Origin: Amoebidium appalachense
Taxonomy: Eukaryota; Ichthyosporea
Assembly: GCA_963693365.1 (NCBI GenBank)
Contig: CAVNZM010000011.1
Coordinates: forward strand, 8,308,001 to 8,372,000
Reading direction: 5' to 3'
Length of the DNA stretch: 64,000 bases
The position numbers were made by a program, and so were the translations under genes. How positions within the stretch are numbered: the first letter of the stretch is position 1; the number at the start of each line of letters is the position of its first letter. Shown here in pieces: positions 12,266-55,026 of this stretch. The notes under the pieces are model-generated. The model was not told the origin of the DNA, ran no database searches, and worked only from the letters and a program-made list of their open reading frames with translations.

Positions 12266-13767
12266 TGTGTGTCTGTGTCTGTGTCTGTGTGTGTGTGTGT
12301 GTGCGTGCGCGCGCGTGCGCGTACCTGTGTGTGTACCTGTGTATACTTGGATGTGGTGTGTGTGTGTGTACTCGTACACGTGTGTATGAGGGTGTATATG
12401 GCTGTGCCTTTGTGTATGTGTATGTGTGTACGTGTATTCGGTGGGTGTATCTGTGTATTTGTGTGTGCTTTGTGTACTTGTTTGTGCACATGTGTTCCTT
12501 TGACTGATCGATGTGAAGATGTGAATTTTCTCTCCCCCCCCCCCTCCCCCCCCTCCCCCCCCTCTCCTCCCCTCCTCCCCCCCCCCTTCTTCCCCCCTCT
12601 CCTTGCCTCCTCTCTACCTCCCCCCACTTCTCGTGCTCATCCCCCCCCCCCCCCCCCCCCCCCCCCCCCACCTCCTTCCCCCCCGCTGGTGCCCGGCCCC
12701 CTCACTCCCTCTCCTTGCCAGCTCTATCTACCTCCTTCTTCCCTTTACACTTACATGTTGTCTCGTTCTCTGATACATGGTATGTGGTGGCATGTGTATT
12801 TGCCTGTCAGTTCGTTGATGGGTGAGGTGCTGTTGTGTTTACCCAAAGATGTGTGTGTGTGGAAAGACATGTCAAATCTTACTTGCTTTTCGAAGATTGT
12901 CCTACTTTTTTCCACGGGGTGTGGGGCCCGAGGCGGCATCCCCCCAGGAAGGAGGGGGGGGGGGGGGGGGGGGGGAGGAGAGGGGGGGGGGGGGGGGTGG
13001 GGAGGGGGGGGAGGAGGGGTGGAGGGGGGAGGGCAGGGGGTGCGGAGGAGGGGGCGGCGGCTGACATAGGAGGCCAAGAAGGGACACATGAAAAACGTAG
13101 AAGGTGGCGTAGAAGGTGACGGAAAACACGCACCAGATGAGATAGGCAGCCAAATATAATGCACTAATAAACTTCTTTTATTCTTAACTAATAGATTTTA
13201 AAATCAGCACGAGGTACTGCCACCCCGGACTCCAGCGGCTACATTGCGTCTATGCTTTCTCGCTCCCAGGCTCTCAGTCCAAACAATCAACCGGCTGTAA
13301 TCACTATTGAGTCGGATAGCTCGTAAGACGCCCCCCCCCCCCCCCCCCCCCCTTCCACCCCCCTATACTTGAATGTTTGCCTTTGCATGTGTCCTGCACC
13401 ATGCTTCTCATCGTGTCTGCGTACTTCGTACCGTGTTCCGCATTCAACCCCCCCCTCCCCCCCCCCCCCCCCCCCTCCCTCCCCCCTCCCCCTTCCTCCT
13501 CCCCCCTCCTCCTCGCTCCCTTCCTTGAATTATTCTCCTTGGGATCTGGAGGGGGCAGCCCTACATACATCACACACACAAACACACATGCAAGCCTCGG
13601 CGTTCACATACACACACGACATGTACATCACACACGCAACACAACGCGTATGCATCCACGCACAACACATCCACACACACACACACACACACACACTCTA
13701 ATACTGCACATACACCCACACCCGTGTGCACGTGCAACACATGCACACACCCACGCACGCACACACG

Positions 13768-13811
<44 letters not shown>

Positions 13812-14720
13812 CTTCCGAGTTGGGTTTCGTATACGAGGCGGATGGGTCGAAATTCGGGTACTCTGTTTGACTTGAAACCCCCCTCCCCCCACCCCGGCCC
13901 CCGAGGGTGGGCTCTGCTTGTGATCCATTTATTTCGTGTGTGCTATACAAAATATGCATCGTGTTGGGCCCTTTGTGGAAATTGTACCTCTCACTCTGTA
14001 GCACATCCCCCCCCGCCTCCCTCCCCCCCCTTTCCCCTCCCCCACACACGCACACACACACACACCACCACCACCGCCACCACCACCACCGCCACCGCCA
14101 CCAGTTTTTTTTTGTTCCCCCCTTTCTCCCCCCCCCCCCCTCCTTTTTTCCATTACATTTTGATGACGTTTTGTGCGCTGTCTTGTGATGCCTCCTTCAC
14201 CATATATCCAACCCTTCAATGCTTATATAATCCCCATTATGGATTTCCCATTTTGTGACGTTTTGTTGATGCTCGTTGTTGTCTCCTCCATATTTCCAAC
14301 CCTCTAACGCATACGTACACCCCCCCCCCCCCCCTCCCCCCCTCCCCCCCCTCCCCCCTCCCCCCGTCCCCCACCCTCCTCTCCTTCCCCTCTCCCCGGT
14401 GGGCGGCTCATTATCACCACGGCCATCACCACCCTTTTGGAGATCCTGGGTTTGCACATCACTTAACTCCGCACCTGCCCCTCCATACCACTTTCGTTTG
14501 TTTTTCAGGACATTTTTCTAATTCATTCCATCCACCATGGTCAGTCTACACACAAATTGAACACGCGCGCATGGACACACAAGCATGCATGCACACATAT
14601 GCGTATAACACACAAACATGCACATGCACGCATCACACACACACACACACAAGCATTTGCACACTGATATTCGCAGACGGCGCACGCAGGCACACACACA
14701 TGTGCGAACTCACGCGCACG

Positions 14721-14786
<66 letters not shown>

Positions 14787-14846
14787 ACGGTGCTACTGAA
14801 GCAAAAAGATGGGTTTTCCTTGGGCATCATCAAAGCTTCTTCTTAA
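10238..14846 (+). CDS. LAMTOR5: Ragulator complex subunit LAMTOR5 (HBXIP/p18-like roadblock protein)
   Basis: Four exons: 10238-10272, 12156-12217, 13208-13322 and 14786-14846 (TAA). Phases 2, 1 and 2 join cleanly into 90 residues; human LAMTOR5 is 91. It begins MEDGLRKHLDGLLG and continues VTGVVVADKTGLCLDARGT, then the conserved ITIESD and VLLKQKDGFSLGIIKASS, matching the family pattern (MEATLEQHLED, VGVLCTDSQGL, VCLESDN, IQKHDGITVAVHK). LAMTOR5 is a roadblock-fold subunit of Ragulator, which anchors Rag GTPases at the lysosome for mTORC1 activation. The exons are tiny against 4.4 kb of repeat-filled introns. The exon 4 acceptor is 60 bp of (CA)n ending CACAG. It was found by joining short exons; none is a long ORF alone. 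Confidence 0.92.
10284..10625 (+). repeat. C/T-rich low-complexity tract in LAMTOR5 intron 1
   Basis: About 340 bp almost entirely of C and T, with C runs of 10-20, starting 12 bases after the exon 1 donor GTAAGC. Confidence 0.9.
11177..11232 (+). repeat. T-run joined to G-run
   Basis: About 23 T immediately followed by about 30 G, then a C run at 11278-11306. It is one of a dozen T(n)G(n) or C(n)A(n) compound tracts in the window. Confidence 0.95.
11371..11898 (+). repeat. 47-bp minisatellite, about 11 copies
   Basis: Near-identical head-to-tail units of 47 bp; landmark AACATATTGATCTGCTTG recurs at 11411, 11458, 11505 and so on. The first copy differs slightly (AATATG for AATTTG) and the last has GGGATAATATTG. 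It lies wholly in LAMTOR5 intron 1. The length is not a multiple of three and no ORF follows it. High identity implies recent amplification or homogenisation. Confidence 0.95.
12218..13207 (+). repeat. LAMTOR5 intron 2: TG, C-run and G-run tracts
   Basis: Starts GTGAGG and runs straight into (TG)n (12223-12310), then TG/TA mixtures to 12480, C/T-rich DNA 12533-12670 and a G-rich block 12951-13045. Confidence 0.9.
13323..14785 (+). repeat. LAMTOR5 intron 3: C runs, (CA)n and dispersed repeat copies
   Basis: C runs at 13329-13352 and 13458-13476; (CA)n at 13570-13690 and 13765-13806; two minus-strand copies of the G-run-linked repeat at about 14150-14222 and 14255-14325; then (CA)n 14723-14784 up to the acceptor. 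Confidence 0.85.
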
Positions 14847-16856
14847 GAATTATTTTTCGTGTTTTTCTTATTTACTTTTTTTTTTCTCCTTGTTTGTTTG
14901 TTTTCTCTCCCTCTTTCTCTCTGTCTCTCTGTGTGTGTGCTTCCCGGCTCTGCGGTGGTGCGATGTGCACGCTCCTTTAGGGCTTTAGATTAGCGATAGA
15001 ATAACCAAGTGGGATATTGATATTATTTATCTGGAATACTTGGAATCTGGGAGCCTTGCCCTGTATACCCTGTTGAAAACACTTGATGCACTTTATGTGA
15101 ACACACCTATGCGGAAAATTTTTTTTTCCTATTTGAGTGAGACCACAAGAACAATGTACGGGATACAATTGGGCGATGTTGCTTGCTGGCTCACTGTGCA
15201 CTTTGAAATTGGGGGGGGGGGGGATGCTGGCTGCAAATGCACATGGCCCTCGCTAAGCCCGGTGCCGTTTCTTTAATCCGTGACTGCATCTTACACGCCA
15301 TCACTTGAGTCCTAGAAAATTGCAGGCCCAACTGCGTTGCTACGAACTGTATTCGCGAAGGAAAAGAGTCGGTGTTATGCTGAAGACACACGGCTGTGTG
15401 CCCGACCCTGTGTGTTGTGTGTGCGTGTGTATTTGATTATTCCTGGGTATGCGTGTGTTTACAAGATTTGTGTACACATTTTGGGTCCCAAACGCCTTAC
15501 AACTTGGTTGTTAGTCTAAAGTCCCGCGAACACACGTGAGTGGGCGAGGCTCAGCGGCGGCGGCGCTTGCATGCAGGGTTCGAAGTTACGAAAAAAAATC
15601 GGAATTTCCGATATTTGAAAACACAGTTCCGAAAATCGTCCCGGCCGAATCGGAGTGCCAGAGAGCCCCCCCCCCCCTCCCCCCCCCCCCCCCCCCCCGC
15701 CCGGGGGAAGCTTCTCATGACTTCGCAGGTCTCATCATACACGGGGCATACACCACCCACACAAGCTGCACACGTACGTACGTGTCTCCCTGTCCCTGTA
15801 GAATGTTCAATGGCAGACCCTGACTACAGCGCCAGCCTAGCACATGTACATGTTGTCACACCAAACACATTTATGCACACACCCACGCGCACACACACAC
15901 ACACACACACACAGACACACACACACACAGCCGTGACACCATATATGCATCATAGCCATGCATGGCCACATGAAATACAATGCATATGCCTAAACATGGA
16001 ATGGATCTAGATGCTCAGAGTCGACGGCCACCAGGTGCAGGTGCCACATGTATCACGATCAGTGGCAAGCGTCTTAAATGGCAGGCAATACACACACTGT
16101 GCACCACTGTGTTCCGTTCAAAGACACACATGCACATACATACACAGCCGTGACACCACACATGTGACTTAGGCTAGTACACGTACACAGGCACATACTA
16201 TCTCAGATCATGATAACTGTATTACAAACGTGCACATGCATCCACCCTGTACAATCACATGCTATGCACCCACACCCACACACACACACACACACACACG
16301 CTTACACTGCACACACACACCATGTACACGGCGCACGCACACACACGTGCACCCCGTGGCACACACACACACACACACAAACACACACATAACACACACA
16401 AGAAACCGTTGTTACAAACACACACACCCACACTGGCATGTACACACACATACGTATACACAGACACACACACCCTGCATACATACACACCACACTGCAC
16501 ACACTACAACACACATACATACACACACTGTACCGTATGATATATACACACACACCATAATTATAACCGTGGACACAAAACACACACACACATGCACACA
16601 ATGTCATGCACACACACACACACAAGCACACACACATACACACACATGGCACACGTGCACATGTGCACACATGCACACAACATAGACACAAACACACCGA
16701 TTACCGCTGACACAAATACACACACCCACACCTGTACACATACACACAGACACACACACCGTGCATACATACCCACCACACACACACACACACAATTGCA
16801 AAGAAAAATACTTACACACACACAAACACAAACACAACCACCCAACGTGATTTTCT

Positions 16857-16888
<32 letters not shown>

Positions 16889-17097
16889 CCCGCCCCCCTC
16901 CTCCCCCCCCCCCCAAACATTCGATTTCTGCCTGAGCTTCCCATGTTGCTGCCTCAACTCACCTCCCCCCCCCCCCCCCCCCCCCCCCTCCCTCCCTCCC
17001 CTCCCCTCCACCAGAATTTTTAAATAAAAACAAGGGACACTACTTGACGGTTACTAGGTGCTGGTGTGTTGTCAGAGATCCGATTTGTTTGAAGGGG
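14847..17097. other. Intergenic region downstream of LAMTOR5
   Basis: No gene recognised. 14990-15650 is ordinary mixed sequence with only short ORFs; 15660-15700 is a C run; 15890-16830 is CA-rich with scattered GCCGTGACACC-like words (15930, 16147), suggesting a decayed minisatellite; 16858-16912 and 16966-17010 are C runs. Confidence 0.7.
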
Positions 17098-18060
17098 TTA
17101 CACATTTTGCACCCTGTTCCAGTCAAAAGCCAGGAAATCTGCCAGAGCCGTCTTTTGGGCTGCTGCCTCAACCACCTGGGCCTTTTCCAGCTGCTCCTTG
17201 GCCCCTTCTACAGTCAACCCTTTCAGTTTGCCCTCTTTAACTAATTTCTTAGCCATTTTTTTCTGAAACTTAAGCTCAGCTTTCACGTGCTTCACATCTG
17301 CCTCTCTATCCGGCCCATTCATGGCTATCATGAGCTGATTGTGCACTGTCTGTGTTGTCATACGTGCTTTGAGAGAAGTCTTACTATGATGATATTCACA
17401 CCAGGGAAGCCACGTTCACTTGTTGCATTACTACAGTAATTGGGATTATTCTCACAATGTTCACCAACTCAAGTACAGCAGCACAAATGATTGCAAAGTT
17501 TCTATCTTACAGAGATCGGCCCATGCCTCGTTCCGAGACCTATATTCAACAGGTACATTTTCAACTTTAACCTCAAGGAGATGCCGGTGCTCAAAGATAA
17601 TTTGTTTGGCACGTGGCCACTGATCTATCACATCTTCGGCGGCAAGTGGGGGTAAATAATTTGTTCCGCCCACTGTTTTAACAGACCCATAGAACTCAGC
17701 GAGCACTCTAATCTTGTCGTTTCCGTATACTTCGAGACTGCTTTTGGTAATGGGGAACTTCGATGGAACAAACACGTCCATAGCCTCAGTGCACTCGTCC
17801 GAGGGGAATCGGTTTTGCAAGTTATCCATGAGTGCTTGCACGTATTTGTACATGTGATCCGAGACAACCGAGCAAACATCCTGCATCGTTTGCATGGGAG
17901 GTATGTGCATCCGGTGTTCTTTGTACACTACTTTGTTTTGGCAAATGGTAGCCTTGCAAAACGTCATAAGGTTGGCACCCCCCTCCGTTCCGTACGTGGT
18001 ATTGCGACCAAAATACTGTTCTTCGAGCTTCAAATAAAAGAAAATGCGTGCACTGGGAAA
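17098..18060 (-). pseudogene. hAT-superfamily transposase remnant (ZNF862/KIAA1586-like), frame-broken
   Basis: The minus strand is open from about 18056 to 17461 (about 198 residues, not counting a CA-poor leader) and again in another frame from about 17385 to 17098. The second part includes TTQTVHNQLMIAMNGPD, and the bridge encodes SNATSERGF in a third register; both match the C-terminal hAT dimerisation region of ZNF862-type transposases (SNAECERGFS, LNSLMMI.LNGP). The first part has a typical upstream pattern ending in DECTEAMDVFVPSKFP. At least one frameshift and a stop (TGA near 17460) separate the parts. Terminal inverted repeats and target-site duplications were not found by eye. Domesticated-gene origin is less likely because of the breaks. 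Confidence 0.7.
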
Positions 18061-18971
18061 AAATAAGGCCACGTGCACGGACACAGTGACACACACAGGA
18101 ACTAGATACATATGCACACATAGTATATCCTCATATACACTGGCACTGCCGCACATATGTGTGAGAGGACGTGACCGTACGTATATACGTAGACAAAATG
18201 TATATATATATTGTGCATTAATGCACTTCATATTTCCCTTTTATTCCTTCAAAGCTTCAACTGCCAACACCAGGAAGGCCTCTAATAACCACAGGGGTTT
18301 TTGAGTATGCATTATAATTACATCTAGATGCAATATAGGCACAAATAAGCATGCCCTAGTTTACTGATGCGCGACGATTACGATTTTTGGTGGGCCTGCT
18401 CCGACGGAGCACTGTGATTTTCGAAGAGGTTTTCCGAAACGGGATTTCGACTTCCGTTAATGGGCTCCACCGTCCTTCGAACCCTGCTTGCATGTCTAGC
18501 TGCTTGCATGTGAGGCCCATGGAGGGGAATTTTCCCGCCAAAAATTTCCGGCCTTTAGTCTGAGCGGCTGACGTCATCTTTCTACTGACCATAATAATCA
18601 TAGCAGTCGTTGAAGTCTACGTTCCTGAGACTTGACCAGCTCTTTTTTTTCTCTCTCTCGATGCTCGAGCTCACGGCAGCGTGAAGGTACTTTCATTGTT
18701 AGACTTCCCCCCTTAGAGTAAGTCATCAGCTCAGTGACCCGTGGCCTGTCACCGCCCATTTTCTTCCTTCCCCACAGCTTTTCAACCTACTTCGTATTAT
18801 TCAGTGCACGTGAGAAGGATGAGAAGGGACGGCCCTTTCTTTACTAGCGAGACATAACCGTTTTCTTTCAGAAAAATAGTTACATTTCTCACCTCTTCAG
18901 GTAATAGAACAATAACAGGGCTCCACCGCAGTCACCACAACTCCCAACCCATCTCATTTCTTGTCTCCGCC
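18061..18971. promoter_or_regulatory. Repeat-free upstream region of the BTB gene
   Basis: About 900 bp without microsatellites, ending in TCTCCGCC directly before the start codon at 18972. 18370-18500 (minus) contains GCAGGGTTCGAAG, a word also seen at 15577, which may be part of a dispersed element. The promoter role is inferred from position only. Confidence 0.45.
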
Positions 18972-24129
<5,158 letters not shown>

Positions 24130-24324
24130 GGTTGTAACTGGGATATCGATGCTGATAGAGAAATCATACTTTGTGCATATGAAAATATGACCACGATTGT
24201 AGTACCAACGAGTGAGTATGCTATTACACAGACTAATGCTATTACACAGACTAAAATTTTCAATTCGGATTATGAAGCTGAAGTTAGTTTATTAAATATA
24301 ATCAATTCCAGGCCAGTCGTGGGT

Positions 24325-24375
<51 letters not shown>

Positions 24376-24415
24376 ACCACCAAACACACACACACACATG
24401 AAAAAAAAAAAAAAC

Positions 24416-24450
<35 letters not shown>

Positions 24451-25075
24451 CACACACACACACACGTGCACACGCGCGCGCACGTGCGCACACACACCGT
24501 ACACACACACTGACACACACCCTCGCACACCCACCCACATGCATGCGCGCGCACACAGACTCTGATCATGGTGCGTGCACACACACACAGATCCTAGCTC
24601 GTGGTAGAGTCCTAACCTCCCCCCCCCTCCCCCCCAATAAATAAGTGGGTGGGACAGGGAAGACTTTGGGGGGCCCCAGGAGGGGGAAAAAGGGGGGGGG
24701 GGGGGGGCTTACAGCACGCACACACGCACGCATGCACACACACACGCACGCACGCGCGCACGCACGCACGCATGCATGCATGCGCACGCGCGCACACACC
24801 CCCACAATCATATACGTGCCCACCTCTCACAGTGTCATTTGTTACATTAACGCCATCCCCATCCTGTAAGGTTGGCTCATAGCACATTGCCTGAACTGAT
24901 AGTGTGCAAATAATAATTTGTTCGACAGCTAAAGTTTAAACAGAACAAAGCCAAAGAACATAAAAAACTCCTACAAGCATCACCTGATGTATAATTGCTC
25001 CTATTGTCAATCATTATACACAGGTCTCAGATTGTGTAAATGCCTAAACTCATGGTAGCTTTCTGCTTTTCGTGA

Positions 25076-25174
<99 letters not shown>

Positions 25175-25365
25175 ATCTTGTGTGCGAATGTCATGCATGT
25201 GTTTGCGTCTATGTGTGTGTGTGTGTGTGCATGTGTGTGTGTGTGTGTGTGTGTGTGTGGATGTTCATGTGGGTGCTTCAAATAACCGTTTGTGACGTCT
25301 AGCATACGTTGCATTAAAACCCGGAAAATCGGTGACATGCAATCAGTTCGAGGCATTATATCCAC
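24130..25365. other. Convergent intergenic region between the BTB gene and SMARCC
   Basis: No gene seen. 24241-24255 repeats CTATTACACAGACTAA twice; 24327-24372 is a 45-base C run followed by CA, 13 A and (CA)n; 24616-24712 has C and G runs; 25077-25171 is (TG)n of about 95 bp, with more TG at 25214-25260. Confidence 0.75.
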
Positions 25366-50284
<24,919 letters not shown>

Positions 50285-52183
50285 CCCTTCCTCAACGAAA
50301 AGACAACCAATCGTATACCTTAATATTGTTAAATTACTAAACTAACATACCTCCATACCGAACTATTGTTCTCAGACTGGCCTTTCTTCAGCTTGGCAAA
50401 AGAAAATGGCCCGAAGATGCGGGTATATACGCAGGCAATGCTGTTTCACATGCACTAAGGAGCACACAGGGTAAGTTCCCGTTTTGAACTCTCCGTTGTG
50501 GGCTCGGTTACAAACCCTCGGAAAAGAGCCAACAGCCCTTTTCAATAAGAAACGAGATTCTGCAGCAGATGTGACACAAAACAAAAAACTACAGTTCATG
50601 TGCTTGCGAAGATTTCTACGTTCCAAACTGCCGCAAAGGGCCTGTTTGTGCGAAGAGAGAGAGGTGTCGAAAAACACTGCCGGGCGGGCAAGGCCTCTCG
50701 CGCAAACACGGGTTGTTACGTTTTTTGGCGCCAAAATAAAATGGGTTGGCTCGACCCGCAGAAGGTTTGACCCGAAACAAATCCTGGATGGCGGTGGTGC
50801 AACCCCAAATGCGGCCCCAGATACTTCTTGGACAACGGGAATTACGTTTTGTTATTTGGCATATCCTCTGACAAAAATCACTGAAAATTTCGTTTCTGTT
50901 TTTCTGGTGGCGTTGTCTGCTTGGATACCGGTTGTAATTTAATAAAGCACTCAACGTTAGATATTTGTTTTTTTGATTTTTTCTGTTTTTTCTTTTACCC
51001 TATATATGCTGCACAAACACAACATAGTTTGTGAACTTCCTTTCCATAAATTGGATATTTCAAGAATTGAATCTCAAATTATCACGCCATCTGCTGGCAA
51101 TTTATGATTGGTGCTACTTGGACCAATCCGAGAAACGGATCTATCTAGCGGTGCCGTTGGCCAAGCGTTGAAACACCGTTACAAACTTTTCACTTGAAAT
51201 TTGTGTTCACAGTAGCACACAAAAGTCCTGGCGTAGAGGTTGCAAAATCAGTAGGAAATTCATCTAAGCCAAAATTTATGCGTTTGGGCTAAACATATCA
51301 ACCGCTTTGTTTATTGTTTCACTCTTTGGTGGCACCACTACAACAATACATGTACACTGTATATACAGCTGATCTCTGTCGGGCCGGGAAGCCGCCGATC
51401 ACACAACCCTCTGCATTCTAAATTGGCGCCTGTTAGCTGTGCCACTTGCCAGTATACGACAAACCCCTATTTTGCGGGGGTTGACCGTTTTCTATGGTAA
51501 TTTACACATGAGTTGTCAACAAAATGCATGGTACTGATTTGCTTCACCGATTTTTAAGCGTGTGGGTACCCTCGGCGAAGTGAGTGGTGGTGTGAAGTCA
51601 CACCACCAACGTGAGTCATCCTGACCTATGGGTGCTAACTACCAATCAGAATGTTCCCTGATCGCCGATATTCCCGATAACAATGATCGAAACTATTGGT
51701 TAACTTGAGCCGGCCTAGTGATAATGCACAAACGGACAAATTGTAAAACAGAAGTACATCGCGTATCACATGAGCATTATCCTAGGGAAAAAAACAGGAG
51801 AACAATATTAAAAAATTAATTTGTAGGTGTTTCATCTATTAAAAATGTCAAAAATGATATTAATTAATACTGGTAGTTTGCTGCCGACGGGCCGGTCCCC
51901 GGATGAATTCTTGAATCTTGAAACATAAACCGCTTTATTATTGGCTAACGATCATTTTGCTGCCAGGTGCACATTTGTGAACGTTGTAAGCATCAAAAGG
52001 CTCATACACTCGCCATTACGTGTACCTGCGTATACGTAAAAGTTTTCGTTTTAATAGGCCTTTTAGATGCTTGTGCTCTAGGGGTTTTTTTTATGGTTTT
52101 GTTGTTCAAATAGCTTATTTTCCTAGTTATTCAAGAGTTATTTCTTTTGAATTCTTGTTCCTACGTTTCAACATGCTTTAAGA
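50285..52183. promoter_or_regulatory. Divergent promoter region of SMARCC and the ABCB gene
   Basis: 1.9 kb between head-to-head start codons. From 50340 to the end of the ABCB first exon there is no microsatellite or long homopolymer. No TATA box stands out. Short ORFs on both strands (50484-50954) look random. Promoter function is inferred from arrangement. Confidence 0.55.
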
Positions 52184-53732
52184 ATGCAAGGCGGTAACGA
52201 CATAAAGATGTTGGCGGGGGAGGAGTACAGCGATGTCCCTTCCCATCCAACATTTCGGAAGGATGAGAAGTTAGAACAATCTCATGCGGAGGGGCCTCTC
52301 ATGGTTGATATAGGCCCGCACTCTGAAAGAAGCAGTGAAAGTTCGTTTGAGAGTGAGAGCTACGTGAATTCGGTCTCTTTTCTAGACCTGTTTAAATATG
52401 CCACTAAGCTCGAAAAGATAATGCTCATTACTTCGGTGTTTTTCTCTCTAGGGTTGGGTGCGCTAATGCCGTGCTTTACCATTCTTTTTGGTAGCATTTT
52501 GCAAGAGATGTCATCTCTTCTGGGTGGCGTAAACATTCCCGCGCTTGTAAGTAACATAGGCATAGATTTGGACTTCAACACTATTATTGGTCAGCTGCAG
52601 AACCCAACGGCAGAATCGCTTTCCCCTCTTTTTTCCCAGATTCAAAAGGCAATCATCAACCTGTTTGGGCCCAACATCAGCGAAATGTTCAACGATTTCT
52701 GGCTTAGTATGGTTGGCCTTTTGGAAATTGGAAACTATGCCCTAAACAAATTCGACTATTTAGACCGGGTTGTTGTTCAGGTTGCCATCGTTTTGACCCT
52801 CATGGGTTTCATGGGCTGCCTATGGGCGTTGGTGCAGAAAACGTTCGGTTTCGCGGTTGCACATCAAGTTTCCATGCGCCTACGTCGGCTTTACCTCCAA
52901 TCGTCCCTACGCCAAGACATGACCTTTTTCGACATACATCACCCAGGAGAGGTGTCTTCCCGTCTCTCAGGTGACTTGGCAACGATTGAACATGCACTCG
53001 GTGACACCCTGGGGGCGTTCTTTGTCTATTGTGGTGTGGCCCTTACCGGTTTCGCTGTTTCCTTCGCCTTCGGCTGGCAGTTGGCCCTGGCATGCATGGC
53101 CATGTCGCCGTTAATCGCTGGTGCCGGTGCGTTCATGTCATACATCGCTTCGTTTTCAGCAGCTGAAAGCAGTAGCCGGTTGGCGAATGCAGGTGCGGTT
53201 GCCGAGGAGGCTCTATCTCTCATTCGCACTGTAATGGCTTTCGGGCGCCAACATACCGAGTCGATGAAATTTCGCAAAAAATTTGGACAGCGCTTACAGG
53301 CAGGGGCTACGTCGCAACGTCATTTTTGGCGCTGGGAGCGGTGCTTCCATGTTTATCATTCTTGGGGCGAATGCATGGGGGAATGTGGTATGCAAACGAG
53401 CTCGTTACGGCAGAGGTTTTGGATGCTGGCCAGGTTTTGACCGTATTTTTTGCCTCCATCATGGCTTCTTTGGCGGTTGGGCAAACATTCGGATGTTTGG
53501 AGGTTTTCGCGAAAGCGCGCGGCGCGGCGTATGGCGTGTATGAGACGATTGAGCGGGTGCCAGAGATTGATTCCTTGGGCACGGAGGGCGAGAGTTTAGA
53601 GGAGGTGAAGGGAGAGATCAGGTTTACTGATGTTACGTTTGGATATAAGACCTCACGGCCCGTGTTGTATAACTTGAACCTCCACGTGAAGCCGGGCCAG
53701 ACTGTGGTAGGTGTTTTTTTTTTTTTTTTTGT

Positions 53733-53767
<35 letters not shown>

Positions 53768-54396
53768 AAAGGCTGGGGGGGGAAGGGGGGAAGGGGCCGG
53801 GGGTGGGGGGGGGCATGTAGTGAGGGGGAGGGGGGAGGGGGCGGGGGACATTGGGTATTAGAGCTAAACTAAGATAGCTAGGGGAATTTGTGCACTTATA
53901 TGGACGGAGAAAGGGAAGCTGGGTGTTTCGTGGGTGTGGGGATCAGAGAGACAGAGAGGTATGCGAGGGGAAACGCGGAGGGTATCAAAGAGGGGGGATG
54001 GGCAGGTCGAGGGGGGTGAGTGGAGGAGGGGGGGAGGTGGTGAGGGGTAGGGGGGGGAAGGAGGGGGGGGGGGGGGGGGGGGGGGAGGGGGGGGCGGGAA
54101 AGGGGATTTGGGGGAGTGGTGGAGTGGTGGAGAGTGACTGTGGAGAATTTATATGGAAAGGGATGATGTAGACGGGGAGTGGATGGGATCACGGCAGGGT
54201 GCCACAAGAGAAAAACACGGAGGGTGAGGGCATGGGGAGGAGCGATGGTAGTGGGGAGGGAGAGGGGTTGGATTTATGCGATTGCACCGGGGGGATGTAT
54301 GTGTGTGTGTGTGTGTGTGTTTTTTTTTTTGTTTTTTTGTTTTTTTGTTTTGTTTTTTCTGGGGGGGGGGGGAGGGGGGAGGGGGGAGTGGGGAAA

Positions 54397-54428
<32 letters not shown>

Positions 54429-54667
54429 AATGTAGGGAGGCATGTGTCAGATGTGACAAACACGATCTTTGTGGTGGTTCTGTTGACGGTTTCTTTCGCT
54501 TTTGGAGAGGCCATCCGACTCCCCCTTCCCCCAGTCCATCTCTCAAAACTAGCCCACTTCCTCTCCCCCTCCCCCCCCCCCCCCCTCCGCCCCCCGCGCC
54601 TCTTCTCCCCTGCTTCCCCCCTCCCCCTCCCTCCCCCCTCCCCACTTTCCCTCCCTCCCTCCAACCC

Positions 54668-54702
<35 letters not shown>

Positions 54703-54968
54703 TTCACCCTTTCCCTCCTCCTCCCTTCCCCCCTTCCCGTGCCACCGAAAACAAACCAGGACCGCCACAGCAACACAAGGCACATATATCCGTTTTTCCC
54801 GCTGCCTTCACCTGATAGGCACATGCACATACACTCACACACACACACACACACACACACGTGTACACCCGCACCAACTCGTACACCCACACCCACGTGC
54901 ATGCACACCCACAAACCATCCACCCATCCACCCACACATACATGCGCGCGCGCGTTCGCGCACGCACG

Positions 54969-55026
<58 letters not shown>

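Noticed and set aside
15540-18500. Shared word GCAGGGTTCGAA at about 15577 and (minus) 18480 as a repeat family
   Set aside because: Similarity beyond the word is weak by eye; not enough to call a family.
50484-50954. Overlapping ORFs of 112-152 residues on both strands
   Set aside because: No family resemblance, no domain, and they lie in the shared promoter region; random ORFs in repeat-free DNA are expected at this length.
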